Origin: an uncultured Eubacteriales bacterium
GTDB lineage: Bacteria > Bacillota > Clostridia > Christensenellales > Aristaeellaceae
Direction of reading: 5' to 3'
DNA length: 64,000 nucleotides
Assembly: GCA_902764875.1 (NCBI GenBank)
Contig: CACWXP010000009.1
Location: forward strand, 1 to 64,000
This document shows, one piece after another, positions 27,201 to 42,200 of this stretch; the first letter of the stretch is position 1, and every line of letters starts with the position of its first letter. The translations under genes were made by a program, and so were the position numbers. The notes under the pieces are model-generated. The model worked only from the letters and a program-made list of their open reading frames with translations, had not been told where the DNA came from and did no database searches.

Positions 27201-30200
27201 ATTCGCCGTCTTCAGCGTATTTTCTGCCGTTTCAAGCGCACCCTCCGCCGTTGTCAGCGTGCTGTTCGCTTTGCTCAGTGCCGTATCAGCATCAGCCTTC
27301 TCTTTCGCGGCTTCGTTCAGCGCTACCCGGGCATCGACCAGCTTCTTCCAGGCAGCTTCCTTTTCTTTTTCAGTCTTCGCCTCGTCATAGGCCTTCTTGG
27401 CGTCACCATAGGCCGTGTCAGCTGCGTCATAGGCTTCCTGCGCTTCTGTCGCGGCGGTATTTGCCACGTCGGCCGCCTGCTGCGCTTTTGTCACGGCAGC
27501 CTCGGCTTTTGTCACCTCAGCCTGAGCCTCATCAGCCGTCTGCTGCGCTTCTGCCTGCGCCTTGACCATCTTCTGATAGTCGTTATAGGCATTTTTCGCC
27601 GTCTGCGTGGCCGTGTCTTTGGCGTTCGTCACTGCCTGCGTCGCCGCGTTATCCTTGGCTGTCGCGTCGTCCAGCGCTTTCTGTGCTTCCTCAGCCGCCT
27701 TCCTGGCGTCTTCCTGGGCCTCCAGGGTCTTGACGGCATCCGCGCTCTTTTCGCGTTGGTCGCGGTATTCCTGCTGAGCGTCCAGAAGATCCTCGGCGAT
27801 CTGCAGTTTCTCTGCCGCGCGGTCGCGGGCAGCCTCCGCGTTCTGAACGTCCTGATTCATTTCAGCCAGCTTGTCCGCTTCCTCCTGGAATTCTTCCTCG
27901 GTCACGTTGGCCTTTGCGCCTTCCAGAGCGTTCGCGGCATTCTCCGCTGCCAGGTCCGCGGCTTCCTTGTCGGCCGTGGCCTTCTTAAGATCCTTCTCCG
28001 CCTGCTCCAGGTCTTTCTCTGCCTGCTCCAGGTTGACTTTCGCTGCCGCCTTTGCTTCGGGCGTCGCGGTCTCGTCCTCCATGAGTGCTTCATAAGCCGC
28101 TTCCGCGGTGTTATAAGCAGTCTCCGCTGCGGTCTTCGCCTCTGTCGCTTCGGTCAGCGCTTTTTCCGCCTGCTTAGCGGCGGTCTTCGCGGCTGTGTCC
28201 GCCGCGATGGCTGCAGCAAGTTCGGACTCATGCTCGGCGTCGTCCAGCGCGTGCCGCAATTCGTTCAGTTCGCGCTCAGCCTCCGTCAGCTCAGCCTGTG
28301 CCGCGGTCACCTTGTCCAGCGTTTCGCCCAGACCGGCGTTTCCGGCATCCAGAATGTCTCCGGTAGCCGCCAGGTTCAGGTTGCCGTCGGCAACGATCTC
28401 GTTCACGACAATGCCGCCTTCCGCGTTGTTCACGAAGACGTTCTTGCCGCTGATCGTAACGGTACCGCCATTGGCTTCATCCGTGTCGATCTGGAAGGCT
28501 CTCTGCGCCGTACCGATGTCTCCGCCGTTGCGTAGCGTAACGCTGCCGTTGGACAGGGCGGAACCGGTCAGCGCGATTTCCTTGGTGCTGATCACGGTGA
28601 TGTCACCTGCGCCCTTGTCGTCGTCTGTGGTGATATCCACATGGTTGGCATCGGTGTTCAGGTTCAGGTGCAGGTCGCCTTCGCTGATCAGGCTGATGTT
28701 GCCGTTCGTGTTGACGGTCATCTCGCCGTCCACTGCAACGCGGACGGTCTTTTCATCGCCTTCCTCGCCCGCGGTTCCGTTCAGCACACCGTTCACAGCG
28801 TTCAGCACCGTGTTGCCGCCGCTGCGGATGGTATTCGCGGTGATGATGCCGGTATCGGTGGTCACATTCACGTTTCCGCCGGCTTCGAGGTTCCCCAGTG
28901 TGATATCACTGGAATCAGTATACAGAACCACGTTACCGCCTGCCTGGATGTCTTCCGAATTGATATCGCCGGTGCGTTCTGTTACGTAAATGTCTCCTTT
29001 TTCTGTCCTCAGATTCAGGATCGTGTCATCAGCCTGATTATCTTCGCGGTATTCGCGAAGCGTATCCTTGCGCATCGCGATGATCGCTGTACCCGTCCCG
29101 TCGCCGAGCGTCAGGATCGGTCTGGCTTCATAGCCATCTCCGTCGGCGTCGTACAGGCTTCCGCGCGGGCTGTTGGCCACCGTGTAGTTCTGTACCATGT
29201 ATGCTCCGGTGGTTTCATCCTTAACGATGCTCCCGCCAAACTGGGTCTTGCCGGTTTCTCCGTCGGGGCTGACCACATAGGCAGTGTACACGAACCGATC
29301 CGTGTTGGCCGTCGCTTCCACCAGGAAGCTCTTGTCCTCGGTGCCGATGGAATCACGGGCTTCCAGTGTGATATCCCTGCTGTGAATGTACTCTCCTTCT
29401 CTATACCAGCCGGGAATCGGATTCCCTTCTTCGTCCGTCTTGTCTTTGTTCTCTCCCGTAAGGATAGAGCCGGACTTGTTGGTCACGCTCAGGTTGCCGT
29501 GTTCGCTGACGATGTTGCCGATGGTCAAATCGCTGTCGTGCAGAGCCACGGTGGCCAGCGTCGCAACCGCTTCGGGGATCGTCATTTCCTTGTCCACAAC
29601 CACTTCGATGTTGCCGTCGTTGTGAATGTTGACTTCGCCGCCTTCGATGGCTTCGCCGATCATCACGTGCAGGTCGCGGGTATCCACATCCAGGTGGGTA
29701 TTGCTCAGCTCCCAGCCCATTTCGCCGATCTTCACGCTGCCTTCGAGGGCAGTCTGCATAACCTTTTCAGCTGTGGTGATCGCTTCTTCGGCATCTTCCG
29801 CTGCTTTCCTGGCGACTTCGGATTTACCTTCAGCGATCTCCAGCGCGGTAGTGGTCTCCTTCACCTTGCCCTCAGCCACTGCCACTGCCACGTCCGCCAT
29901 GTCCTTTTCAGTCTGGGCTTCCGCAACAGCCAGTTCCGCCTCAGCCAGTGCCTTCAGGGCACTCTTCCGGTTCGCGTCGGTCGCGGCATCCGCGGCAGCC
30001 ATCGCTTTATCACGCTTCGTCTCTGCTGCCTTCAGCGTTTCTTCCGCTTTCAGAGCAGCATCATCCGCTTCTTCGGCTTCCTTCACCGCTTCGTCATAAG
30101 CAATCTGCGCTTTCTGCTGTTCAACCAGCGTCAGCTTGTAGTTCTCCGCGGCTTCGTTGTATTCCGCGTACTTAACAGCAGAAGTGTTCTCCTGTTCAGC

Positions 30201-33200
30201 TTTGCGGATCTCGTCCGCCAGCGCCTTCACTTCCTGCGTCAATCTGATGGCCGTCTCCAGGGAGACTTCGGAATAAGCGTTGCCTTCCTGACCGGCTTCC
30301 AGCGCCGCAATGGCCTCCTCAACCCTGGCCATGGCTTTGCTGTAATCCTTGTGTTCGTTATCTTCCTTTGCCTTCTCTGTCGCAATCGCGGTCTCCGCGG
30401 CCGCAAGAGCGCTTTCGGTGGCAGGCAGCCACTCGGACTGCTTCGGCGCGGTATGTCCGTCCGCGCGTACGCTGTCGTCGCGGGTGTAATCCGCCTGGGT
30501 CGCGGTGCCGCGTTCGATAACGCGGTTCAGGGCCAGGATCGTCGGCTGAGTTGCCGACGCGGTTTCCCAGTTCTCCTCGATTGTCGCTTCAGCCTGCTCA
30601 ATCAAAGCCTGCTGCGCTTCAATCTTTGTTTCGTAAGCGGCCACCTTGTCTTCCTGGGTCGGAATCGTCTTGGTCAGTGTCTTCTTCCGTGCGATCAGCT
30701 CATCCGCTTCCTCGATCTTCCCGGTCAGCGCTTCATACTTCGCATCCATGGCATTCAGCGCGGCCCGGGCTGCTGTCACCGCAGTCTCGGCCGTGGTGCG
30801 ATCGTCGTCGCTGGCATCCTCCGGCAGTCCGTAAAGCGCGTCTTCCGCGTCTGCCACAGCCTTCTTCAGAGCCTTGTAATCCGCACTGTTCGGATAGGCT
30901 TTCACGGCCTTCTGGATTTCAGCCTTCAGCGCGTTGTACCGGGCGTCCATTGCCTGATCCAGCGCGGCCTGGGCTTTATCCTGAGCCGCAGCCTTCTCTT
31001 CTTTGGTCGCATATTCTTTGTCCGCAATCGCGTTCAATTCGGTCTGTGCATCCGCCACAGCCTGATCAAGCTTACCGTAGGCGTCACTCTCCAGGTATGC
31101 GCCCAGGATGTCGTTTACATCCGCGTCGGTTCCCAGAGCGTTCTGCTTCGCAGGAATGTTCGTCTTCAGCGTCTCCGCCTCGTCCTGCATGTTCTCCAGC
31201 ATAGCCTTGTCGTAGGCGCGGTCTTCGTACAGATCGCGGATGGCTTTCTGCGCGTCGGTCTTGATGGTGGTGTTCTTTTGAATGGCTTCGGTGGCGTCGG
31301 CCAGTTCCTTCTGCGCCGTCTCCAGGTCGTTGTTCAGGCCTTCATAGTATTCGTTATAGGCCTTTTCGGTCAGTTCCGTGATGTAGGCCGTATCCTTGGT
31401 CATCAGGTCAAGGATCAGTTCGTCCGCCTTAACGACAGGCTTTCCGTCCTCACCTGCGACCGGTTTGCCTTCTTCATCTTTTTCAACCGCTGTCATGACG
31501 ATCTTTCCGTCCTCAAGCAGCTGATTCAGGACCGTTTCTTCGCCGGTCCAGGTCTGCAGACCGTGCTTCTGCAGTTCTTCCTTCGCGGTTCCCCTGTTCA
31601 GGATGGCGTCCGCCAGGATCTCCTGCAGGGTATGCACAACGGGCTGCTCAGACGGCTCAGTGTGTTCGGCACCGGATTCACCTTCAGAATTGCCGTTTTC
31701 GTTTTCATCCGTTTCGTTTTTGGCGGGAGCGTTGTAATACGCGCTCTCTTCGTCCGCCAGCATCTTCTTCGCGGCATCCACGAAGTACTCGCCGAACACT
31801 TCCAAAATGAGAGCTTCATCGCGGGCCGCCTGCTGGGCTGCCGCGGTCTCGGGATCAACGGGCTCGCCCTGGCCCTGTTCGTTGTTCTCTTCCGCCGGTG
31901 CCGTCGCCATGGCGAGAATATAGCCTTCCAGTCCTTCCTGGTCTTCCAGTTTCTTCTGGTCGACAATATTCACCCACGCGGGCTGTCCGTCTTCTCCCTC
32001 GCCATAGATCGCGTCGCACCGATCCATCACCCAGCTGACCAGGGTTTCGCCTTCCGGGATGTCCGTGGACACGGTGTAGTAGCTTTCCTCGTCGGAGAAG
32101 ACATAGTCTCCCGCAATCACGGCGGCGTCTTCCGCGCTGTAGCCCTGGCTGATCAGGTATTCACGGGTTTCTTCGATCAGTCTTCCTTGTTCGTCTGCTT
32201 TTACGCTGTTCACGTACAGATTCTTCACCTGTTCGATATTCAGCGTCAGTTCTTCCGGAATATCAATGAACAGATTGCGGTTCACCGTACCGATGTCGCC
32301 GCCCGCGCTCAGCGTAACGGAAGCCACTTCCGGCATATCCACATAAACTGTGGTATCGCCGTCATAGGTACGCTCGTCCATGAAGCGGATTACAGGGCTG
32401 CGATCTTCATTTGTGCCCTTATGCAGCACATCGATATCCCTGCCCGCTGCAATGCGAAGGTTGGTTTCCTCGCCGTTGATGATGTCAAACAGCACATCCT
32501 CGTCAACGGAGCGCAGGCCGACATCCGCGAAGTTCGATTCAATGTTCGCAATCTTCAGGGTCTTGGCGCTGGTCGCGCTGAAGGAGGAACGTTCGCCTGT
32601 ACCGGTGGTTCCGTGCAGGGTTCTGCCATGTTCGCCGCCTTCCACCAGCACGTCTGCCACAGTGATGTTGTCTCCGACATAATTGTTCACATCATACGCC
32701 GGTGTGGACTGCATGTCGTCCGCGGAATCGTAATCCCGCAGGACATACACGCCACCCTCTGTGGAGGTCAGAGTCACATGGCTGCCGTTGGTGATGGTCA
32801 GTTCCCGCTCAGCGATCGGATTCTCTACGCCATTCAGGTTGTAAAGGACATTGATGTCGCCCTTCGCTGTGGCGTTCACGTTGCTTCCGTTGGTCACAAC
32901 CCAGTTGGCCATGCTGATCATGCTTTCGGGCTGATCGGCGGAAGCGCCCAGCAGACGCGGTGCTGCAAGCTTCTTCGTCCTCAGAACAATGGGGCTGCTG
33001 ATACTGCTCAGCGTCTCGCCGGAAGACTTGATGTTCACGTCAGAGTGATCGATTTTTGCTTCATAAATTGTCACATGATCCCGTACATCAATATCAACAT
33101 TGCTGTTGAGCACATAGAGATCAATCGAATTGGTGTCTTTAAGGCTATCCGCTACATCGTGTGTTGTGACCTGAACGCTTCCGTTGAGGGAGTTCACATA

Positions 33201-36200
33201 GAAACCCAATTCCGAAATCACAATCTCTCGTTCGCCTGTCGAGTCCGTACGGCTGAAGGTGTTATTGAACGCGGAATTTGTGATGGTAACTGCGGGTCCG
33301 ACCGAGTCTTCGAAATCACCGGGATTGATGACCAGCACGTCCTTCTCTGCCTCCGCGGAGAATCGGCTGTAGTCCGCATCCCATTCCTTGGACTGGATAT
33401 TTCCGGTCTTGGCAATCAGTTCCACTGCGGAATAGAGCGCGTCAATGTGGTCAATATTCACATTTCCGGCGGTAATCTGTACCCAGGAATCATCCACATC
33501 CAGCTTACCCTTAATCGCCGTCTCCGCCTCCATGTCGTCCAACAGATTGAAGCTTCCGGCCTCAGCGTGAATGGTCGTATGGCTTCCGCTGGACACGTTC
33601 ATCACGTGTTCTCTGATGTCAACATCGCTGTACCTGCTGGTAATCTCCACGTCTCCGGTGCTGTTGAGCACATCGAAGAGAACTTTGTTATCAGCATAGA
33701 TTTCGACTTTGCCGCCCAGATCGGTGCTTTCGCTCAGAATGACGTTGCCGACCTCTTCGCTGCCGATCTGTCCATTCGCTTTGGCATCGAACTTTAGTTT
33801 GGCGCCTGCCTGTACCGTCAGTTTTTTGGCGACAATGTTGCCGCCCAGTACGGAGATATATACGTCCGCACCTTTCTTCACAATGGTGTCCTCGACAAAG
33901 TAAAAGTCTTGGTTTTGCACATCCTGGTGCAGCTTGCCGATGATTGCGTTTCTGCCTTCCGCATCGTGGCTGATCAGCTTGCCGTTATAGCTGTACTTGA
34001 CATTGTTGTCGTCGGTGCCCTCCTCATGAATGGTTTCGTCCTGCTTGGTTATATAAATGTTCCGGGCGCTCTGGAAGTTCGGCGCATTCGTATATCCTTC
34101 CTTGTTCACGTCTCTTTCCAGAATATTGGTCGTCTGGATAGAGCCCTTGTCGAACCAGAGCCAGAGATCCTTATCCGTTCCTTGGCTTTCGATCCGCCCG
34201 ATGCCGTATTTGGCGGTGTTCGCATCGCCTGCAAGCTTGCTCCTGATGGTCTCCTCCGCATCGAAATGTTGCACCACAGTTCCGTCTTTGGAAACAGTAT
34301 AGAGCAGTGGCGTTTCAGAGGCATCAGAATCAGTGTCATACAGGTCATAGCTGTTGTCGTCGACAACGCCAAGCCATGTCTTGCCGCCGTAAATGACCTT
34401 ATTGTCGTTGAACGAAGCTTTGACCCATTCGTCGTCGCCGGTGTTGACATAGTAGCTTCCGTCTGCCGCTTTCGCGACGGAAGAAGTAATCGTCTCCAGG
34501 CGCAGATCGCTTCCGTTCAGTGTCACCGTGCCGATCCCGCTGGTTTCGCTGTAGCGCACCGACGCGTTGCCGTTCTGACAGGTCACCGAACCGTTAGCCG
34601 CGGTGGTGTAGGTATAAGAGGTTTCTTCATCAACCGCGACTTTTTCAGTCACATCACCGTTCGTGCTCACCGTAATGTCATTGGTAATGGTATATTTGTT
34701 GTTTCTGGCCTTGAGCGCCACTTCCAGCGCCTGACGGGTCGCTATTTCTTCCGTAACAGGAGTCTTGATCAGATCGTACTTTGCGACTGTCTGGGTAACC
34801 GTCACGGGAGTGGTCACTGTCTGATAATAGAGTACATTGCCAGCATCATCTTTTACGGCTTCACATTTCAGATACCTGATGGCGGCAATTTTATCTTCTT
34901 CCTCCATCTCCTCGATTTCTTCAGTTGTGGCAAGCCGATAATAGGTGGCCTGCATGGTCGTCTTTTTACTTATTTCGGTTTTGTTTCCCTTTTCATCCGT
35001 AACCGTCTCATATTCGGGCTCAAAATTATCATCAAGCTTATCTACGATCACGTCAACAGTAGCCTGCTTGACATAGACCTTCCGCTGAATTTCGTTGCCG
35101 AATATGTCATAGATTTTATCGGATGGATCTTCTGTAATCGTATCATCGAATACATATTCCGTCAGAAGGTTCTTGTTTTCATCCTGAGCCTGAATTGTCT
35201 TTTCCTCTGTAGCAAGGCTTCCGTCCTCGTTCTTCGCTCTGACGTACTCCTCTTCATAAAGCTGTACCTGTTCGTCCTTACCGTCTTCATTCTGCTTAGT
35301 CACATAAACAGGCTCTGTTATGTATGTTGTCTTCGCCGTCAGGTTCACGGTCCCCGGTCCTGAAACCGCTCCGGATTCATCCAGTGTTTCGTTGATTTCA
35401 AAATAATTCTCACTGTCGATCTTCAGGTAGGGCGACACTGCCGCGGTGAACCGGAGATCTCCGATCCAGTAGCTCCAGACGGTCTGGGTTTCAGTCACGT
35501 CATCCTGCGTGAACGTAATCGTATAAGGATGATAGCTGACCTCCGTACCGTTCTTGCCTGTAAGCGTAGGTGCTGCAATGGAGCCGGAACTGCCGTCATA
35601 AGTGATCTCCTTACCTTGATAGGTACCGGTAATCCTGCTAGCACCGGGATTAAAGTCAGCATCAACATACACAATATTATCTTCGTCTTCGCTGACAGCC
35701 ATCTTATACTGGCCTGATACAGACGTCTGCTTTACCATCGATTCAGTTGTGGTTGTAGTATTACCGTCTGTTGTGGTGGTGCTTGTTTTCATGGTATCCG
35801 GTGCTCCCAGGGCAAAGAAGCCCAGGAATTCCACGCCGTCACCGTAAACAGCCATGAAAACGTCTTTGTTCTCATTCATGGCGTAGAACTTCACGTTGTT
35901 GGTTCCGGTCTTGTTATAGTCGCCGAAAGCACCGTTCCTGAGGGCAGCCTGCACGGATTCGGAAGCCAGCAGATAATTTCGCAGGTTGACAGTACTTGCG
36001 GAAGTGCTTGCGGAAGCCGCCTGTTCTTCTGCACTGTCCCAGGTTCTGGTCACGGTAGTCGTCTTTGTTTTACCGTCAGCACTGTAGGCAATCGTAGTGG
36101 TGCTCCGGGATCCGTCGCCGTTGTTAACGGGGCCTGTTGTTCCCTCGTCCGCTCTGTCCTGAGCTTGGTCAAACGTTTCGCTTCTTACTTCTGTCTTTGT

Positions 36201-39200
36201 TTGAACGGCTGCGCTGCTTCTGACAATTTCGATGGTATCGTTGTCCTTGACCAGCATGTTTTCCGGAAGGTTACTGACAGCCTTGTATTCGTCTTCCTTC
36301 TGCTCGATATCCAGGTTGACGACATTCACCACTTGATCATTGACATAATGACCGTTTTCGTACTCAATGGAAAGGGTATAGATGCCGGTATAATCCTTGC
36401 CGATTTCAAGCTTTTGTGTATCCGGATCGAAGGTTACGTAACGGTCGTTGCCCTCGGAGTCCGTGTCTGTGTCAAGAATCTTCTTGCCATTGACGGTTTC
36501 AATGGGCGTATAACCGTTCAGATCCGTAATCTGCCCGTCGGTCAGGATAAACTGAGTGCCGTCGGGAAGCTCATACACCTTGACAGTATGACCATCTTTA
36601 TCCGTGCTGGAAACGAGATACCGTTCCAGCGTGTTGCCACTGATTGTGGCATCACTGTTGACCTTGTTGTCCAGGAATGACACGCCGAAGTTCGGAGTAT
36701 CCACAGTCACCCCGGAAGCGCCGGGCAGATATTCCACTACGACCGTTGGTTTGAAGCTCAGATCCAGCAGACCGCCGGCCACGATGTTCTGGAGGTTCAC
36801 TTTGCCGTCGCCAAACGTTGGAGTCACGAAGTCGCCTTCGATGCTGTTGGTCCGCGTCACTGCGGCCATCACGGGCTCGAAGTATACGTTGCCGGATGCG
36901 TTGATGGAAACGTTCGAATTCTCGGTCAGCAGCACCTGGAAATACGTGTTCTTCTTCTGATCGGCGATAATCGTGCCGCCGGATTCATTCTCAGGATAAG
37001 TATTTTGGGTCGTTCCGATGTTCCTGACGCCTGTGATGTTCAGACCCTTGGTCCAGATGGGGCTGATGGGGATAGTAATCTTTTTGTTTGTTGTCGTTGT
37101 CAGCAGATTGCTGGCGATCAGGTCGCCTTCCGTTCCGGCAAATCCCTGCGCCGCTTCGCCCAGGAGCCAGGTAATGTTCAGCGTACCGTTTTCATTGGCA
37201 ACCACATTGCCGAACTGCACGTCGCTGCCGTTGTAGGTGGTAATGTTGATTGCGCCGGCCCTTTCCCGCATGTCAAACGCAGGGAGAACAACGGTTTTGC
37301 CTTCGTAGTAATTCCGGACGTCGATCCTGCTTTCACTGGTCGTGATTTCTTTGAAGTTCCCGCCGCGGACGGAACCCGTGGAGATCGGGAGTGCTACCAG
37401 GCCCGACACTACGCCGTCCTTGCCGGTGATCTTTCCGCCGGAAGACCCTGCCACATGCGCTTCGCCCATGACGTTGATCTCCAGGAGGGTCGGCAGCACG
37501 GCATGGTCAACCGTTCCGCTGGCGCTCACAGATCCGCCGTTCCGGTTGAAGCTGTTTATGTTTTCTCTGCTTCGTACTACAAACACGCCTTTCCGGCGGG
37601 CATCCACGCTGGTGCTGATCCGGCCGCCATATTTGAAGGAATTAAAGTTGAATGTATTACCCTCAAGCTTAATGCCATTTCCGGTCACATTGCTGTTGGC
37701 GGATCCGGTCAGTCTGGATTCGGAAACCACCTTGCCCGCCAGGCCTTTCAGTTCGGAAACTGCGTTAACCGTTACGCTGCCTTTGGTGGGATTGGTGCTG
37801 GACCAGATATCGGCTCTGTCGTATGCCTGCACGGTGCTGCCTTCAAGGTTAACTTTGCTGTTCACGTTCAGTGCCAGTTCGCTGTAGGCCTTGGCCTGTC
37901 CGCCGGCGCCCTTGATCTTCGCCACGGAATAGTCGTAAACGTTCAGCTCCTTCAGGGCGGCAGAGACGTTCATTGTGCTGGCGTTTAGAATGGAAGAACT
38001 GATGTCGGCCTGCGCAGACAGGTTAAGCGTTGACGTGTAGGCACGGGATACGGGGGAACCGATCAGCCCGGCTGCCGAGAAGTCACCCACCGTGGAAACA
38101 TTTCCTTCCGCCACGTTCGCCGCGATGTTCAGCGTGCCGAATTCCGCGTACAGTTTCGCGTTTGAAAGCGACATCTGAACAGCGTTTGTGATATACGCAT
38201 TGGCTCTTGCGCCACCGATACCAACCAGGCCCTTGGCGCTGCCGTCGGACTTGGTGGTAACGCTGTCGTTCCGTCCGCCTTCTGCCAAAACGTTCAGCGT
38301 GCCGTAGCGGGAACGCAGTTCGGCGTTATTCCCGGCGGAAAGAGTCACGTTCTTTGACAGGCTGGAATACGCGCCGAGGGATCCGCTGGCAAACAGGCCG
38401 CCGGTGTTGGCCTTGGTATAGGCGCTCATACGCGTGTTGTTGGATTCCGCGGTCAGGGAGACGTTGCCGTAGGCAATCACTTTAGCAGCGTTGCCGAAGG
38501 TAACCTTCACGTTCTCCGTCATCCGGTTCTGTGCCTGCTTGGAGTCTGCGGAGCCGAGAGCACCGACGCTGTTGCCGCTCACCAGTGTATCTGCCTTGGC
38601 GCTGTCGGTCGCCTTGATGCTGATTGTCCCGGATTTACTTTCAATATGAGCGTTTGCACCCACATTTGCTTCTGTTGAATAATTGCTCTTGGTCGTCACG
38701 TTGTTGGAACCGCCGGAGACCAGCGACACCTTCAGGCCCTGCGTCATGTTGGCCGTGATGTTGCCTGTATTCTGGGCAAGCATGTTGATCGCGCCATCGG
38801 CAAGGATCTTCGCATTCTCTCCGACGTTCACCTTCACGGTCTGGGCCCTTCCGATGCCAACCCGGGCCTCAATGCTGCCGCCGCCGAAAGAGGCGAGGGA
38901 AACACTGGTGCTGGAGGCGCTTTCGGAATAGGAATTGGTGCTGCCCGTGGCGTTGACATTCACGCTGCCCCTTGCGTTCAGTGTGAAGGCATTGCCCCTG
39001 CCGAGGCCGGCAAGGGTGCTGTCGCCGGTATCGCTCTGGGCGAAGACGCCCTGTGCGCTGACCGCGCTGACAGACAGCGGTTTCAGGGCCACAGCCCTGG
39101 CGTCGGTGGCCGTCTTGGCGTTCACGGTGACGTTGTTGGCGGTGATCGTTCCGTTGCTGTTGCCCGCCAGATAAGCCTCGTTAGTGCCTCTTGAGGTGGC

Positions 39201-42200
39201 ATAGGCCATATCCAGTGCGCCGTTGAGAGCCGCCACGGATACGCCGCTCTTCGTGCCGACGAGGGCGTCCGCCTTGGCGTTTGTTAGAATGGAGTTGATG
39301 GTAATATTCCCCGCAACCTTTACGTTGCCGCCGATGTTTGTATAGGCGCTCTGTGTGGCGTCCTGAACCGCTTCCAGATGGTTTGTGGAAAGGGTGGCGC
39401 CGCTGAGGCTGATCTTGGGCTGTTCAATGCGGGTATAAGCCGTGCCGTCGCCGGTCGTGCTGACGGCCAGGTTGCCCGTCAGATCCGCTCCGCCTTTACC
39501 CTGAACATAGGATTTCGCGGTGGAGGTGGTGAACGCCTTCGTCACGTTCACGTCCACGTTGGCCAGGCCCACCGCCGTGCCGGAGGAACCGCCGGTCGCT
39601 GTGGCGTTGGAATGATAGGTGGTACTGACGCTGATGTCGTGTGCCTTCAGGTTTGCCGCCGTATTGCTGCCGCTGTCCACATAGGCACTGTAGGTACCCT
39701 TTGCCCGGGCGTCGATATAGTTCACGTTGGCGTTCACCGCTCCGACGCTCACCGTCGGTGCGCCCACAAGGGATCTCGCGTAAGATCTCGCGTTGGTATC
39801 CACTGTCAGGTTGCCGCTGAGTTCCGTGCTCAGGTCGCCCACATAGGCGCTGACCGTTGAATTGGACCGGGCGATACCCACATTCGCCCTGGCGCTGACC
39901 AGGCTGGCCGAAACCAGCGGCGCGCCCACGGTGGATGTGGAGCCTTCCCCGTTCGTATTATACATGCTCTTGACCGTGAGATTTCTGGCGATGATCTTCG
40001 CGCCCTTGGCATAGGCGGACTGCGCCGCGTTCAGTTCGCTGTGAACCACCGAAGCCGCGATGCCGACAACCGATGTCGCCAGTTTGGACGCCTTGATTTC
40101 TGCGTTGGAGGTAACCCGGCCGGTATTGCTGATCGTAACATCCCCGTTGCCGTTGCCAACAGTGATGACGCCTGTTCCGGTGCCCGAGATACCCACGGAA
40201 GACTTCGTCATATTCCGGGCAATGGCGACGTTCACGTTGACGCTGGCCAGGGCCGCGCTGATACCGCCCTTGGCCGGGTTCAGAACCGCGTCGGAAACGG
40301 AGTTATAGTCGCCACTGAAGGTCAGGCTTCCGATCTTCCATGTGCCGGTCGCGTTCGCGTTGGTATCGAAGGTTCCCTTCGTCAGGGCAACACCCGCCAG
40401 CGCGCCGACGCTCAGCGCGCCGGTGCTGATGCTGTCAATCTGAATCCTGGCGTCCGATTTTCCGCCACCCTTGACGCTCACCGCGCCGGCGGTCAGATTC
40501 TTCGCGCCGAGGCTTGCCTTGTTGGTGCTGTCGGAAATGACCACGGCCGCGCTGGCGTTCACGCTCACCAGGCCTGCGCCGGCCGAGAACAGATACGCCT
40601 TGGCCATGCTGTCGCCGAAGTCAGCCAGATATCCTTTGAACGAAAAACTGCTGTGCGCGGTAGGATTCCCCTGCTTCGCTTCCACGGTCACTGCCTGGCT
40701 TCCCGTGTTGATGGTTCCGGTGTTCTCCATCAGGGCTTCCTGCTTTGCCTTCAGATAGGAGAAAGCCAGGGACACGTTCACGGATGCCGCGCCCACTGCC
40801 GCGCTGTACAGGGCAGTATGAGCCTGGCCTGCGCCGTTCTCCGCAGTCACGCTGAGTCCGGAGCCGGTCACCGTCAAATCGCCGTCGCCGCCGACCTTCG
40901 CAAGGTTCTCACCCTTGTTCATTGCCAGGCCGATGTTCAGGTTGATAGCCGCACCGCCGGCGCCGCCGGTAATACCGATTACCGTCGCCCGGGGTGCGCT
41001 GTCCGCCTTCACAACCATGCCGGAAGCTTTGCTGTCTCCGCCCAGGAGCACGATGGCCTGGTTCTTCGCGCCGATGTACGCCACGTCCACACTGGCGCCG
41101 ACTGCTACTGCGCCGCCGGTCACCGCGGTGGAGAATACATCCGTCACGCCGGTAAGTTTCGCGGTCACGTTGGCCGCGCGGGAAAGAATGATGGGCATCT
41201 TCCGGACAGCCGCGATATTTTCCGCAAAGTTCAGGCCCAGGTTCACCGTGCCGTTCACGGCGATGCCGCCGGCGGCCACGGAAACACCGCTCACGTCCAC
41301 GTCGCCGGTCGACGTTGCGGTAAGTGTCAGGCTCTTCGCCGTGATCGAGCCGCTGCCCTTCGTTTCTGTGTCGGTCGCTGTGCCGATGTAAGATGCGGCT
41401 TTCAGCTTGTTGATGGCGATCGCCGCCGTCACGCCGACAGCCACGCCGCCACCGGTGATGGCGATCGGGATTGCCTTCGCGCTGCTGGCGAAGCTGTGTC
41501 CCACGTTCACCGCGGCGTTTGCCGCGTCGATGGTTACGTTTTTGCCGATGCTGCTGCCGGCTTCGCTGCGGTTCAGTGCCAGCAGTACGCCCGCGTTCAC
41601 CGCTGCGCCGCCTGCGGCCAGTGTCGCCGCGACCACGGTGGCATTGGTGGTGCCGGTGGTGGTAACGTTGATTCCGTTGGTAACGCCCTGGATGGTCTGT
41701 GCGCTGTCGCCGCCGATCGTCGCGTGCGCCTTGCCGTCAAAGTAAGCCATGGCGAAGGAGGCGTTCACACCCACTGCGCCGGCGGCCGCCGCAATGTTAG
41801 CGGTCAGCACCCGGCCGAAGTTCATCCCGGTGGCCACATTCAGGTTGGCAGCCTTTTTCACATTGCCGGCCATCTTCGACTGCACATCGGAGAAAACATT
41901 CAGGGAGGAGCCGCTGACGCCGATACCGGCCGAGCCGCCCGCCGCTGTAATCGAGAACAGACGGACGTTGGCAGTGCTGTCGCCCGCTTGGCTTTCCGCT
42001 TCGCTCACGTTCCCGAGGATGGCGTCGACATTCAGTCCTTTTTCCTTGTTCTTGCTGTCGCTGGCCTGCGCGGCCTCGAAGCCTGCGCCGCTGGAGGCCC
42101 GGTCAGCACCGGTGGTCGCGAATACGTTAATATTTCCGTTGGCAGAAAGGGTCGCGTTTTCATCCACCCTGGCCCGCACATTGGAGTTCAGTACGCCCAC

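Noticed and set aside
25080-28330. Reading the Ala-rich coiled coil as a separate M-protein or colicin-like gene
   Set aside because: It is in frame with beta-helix sequence on both sides and has no own start signal or promoter.
28641-33797. Plus-strand open frame of 1,718 codons inside the giant gene
   Set aside because: It is antisense to the giant gene. Its His/Gln/Arg/Phe-rich composition is what the complement of Ala/Glu/Asp/Val-rich codons gives, and it has no domain or convincing start.
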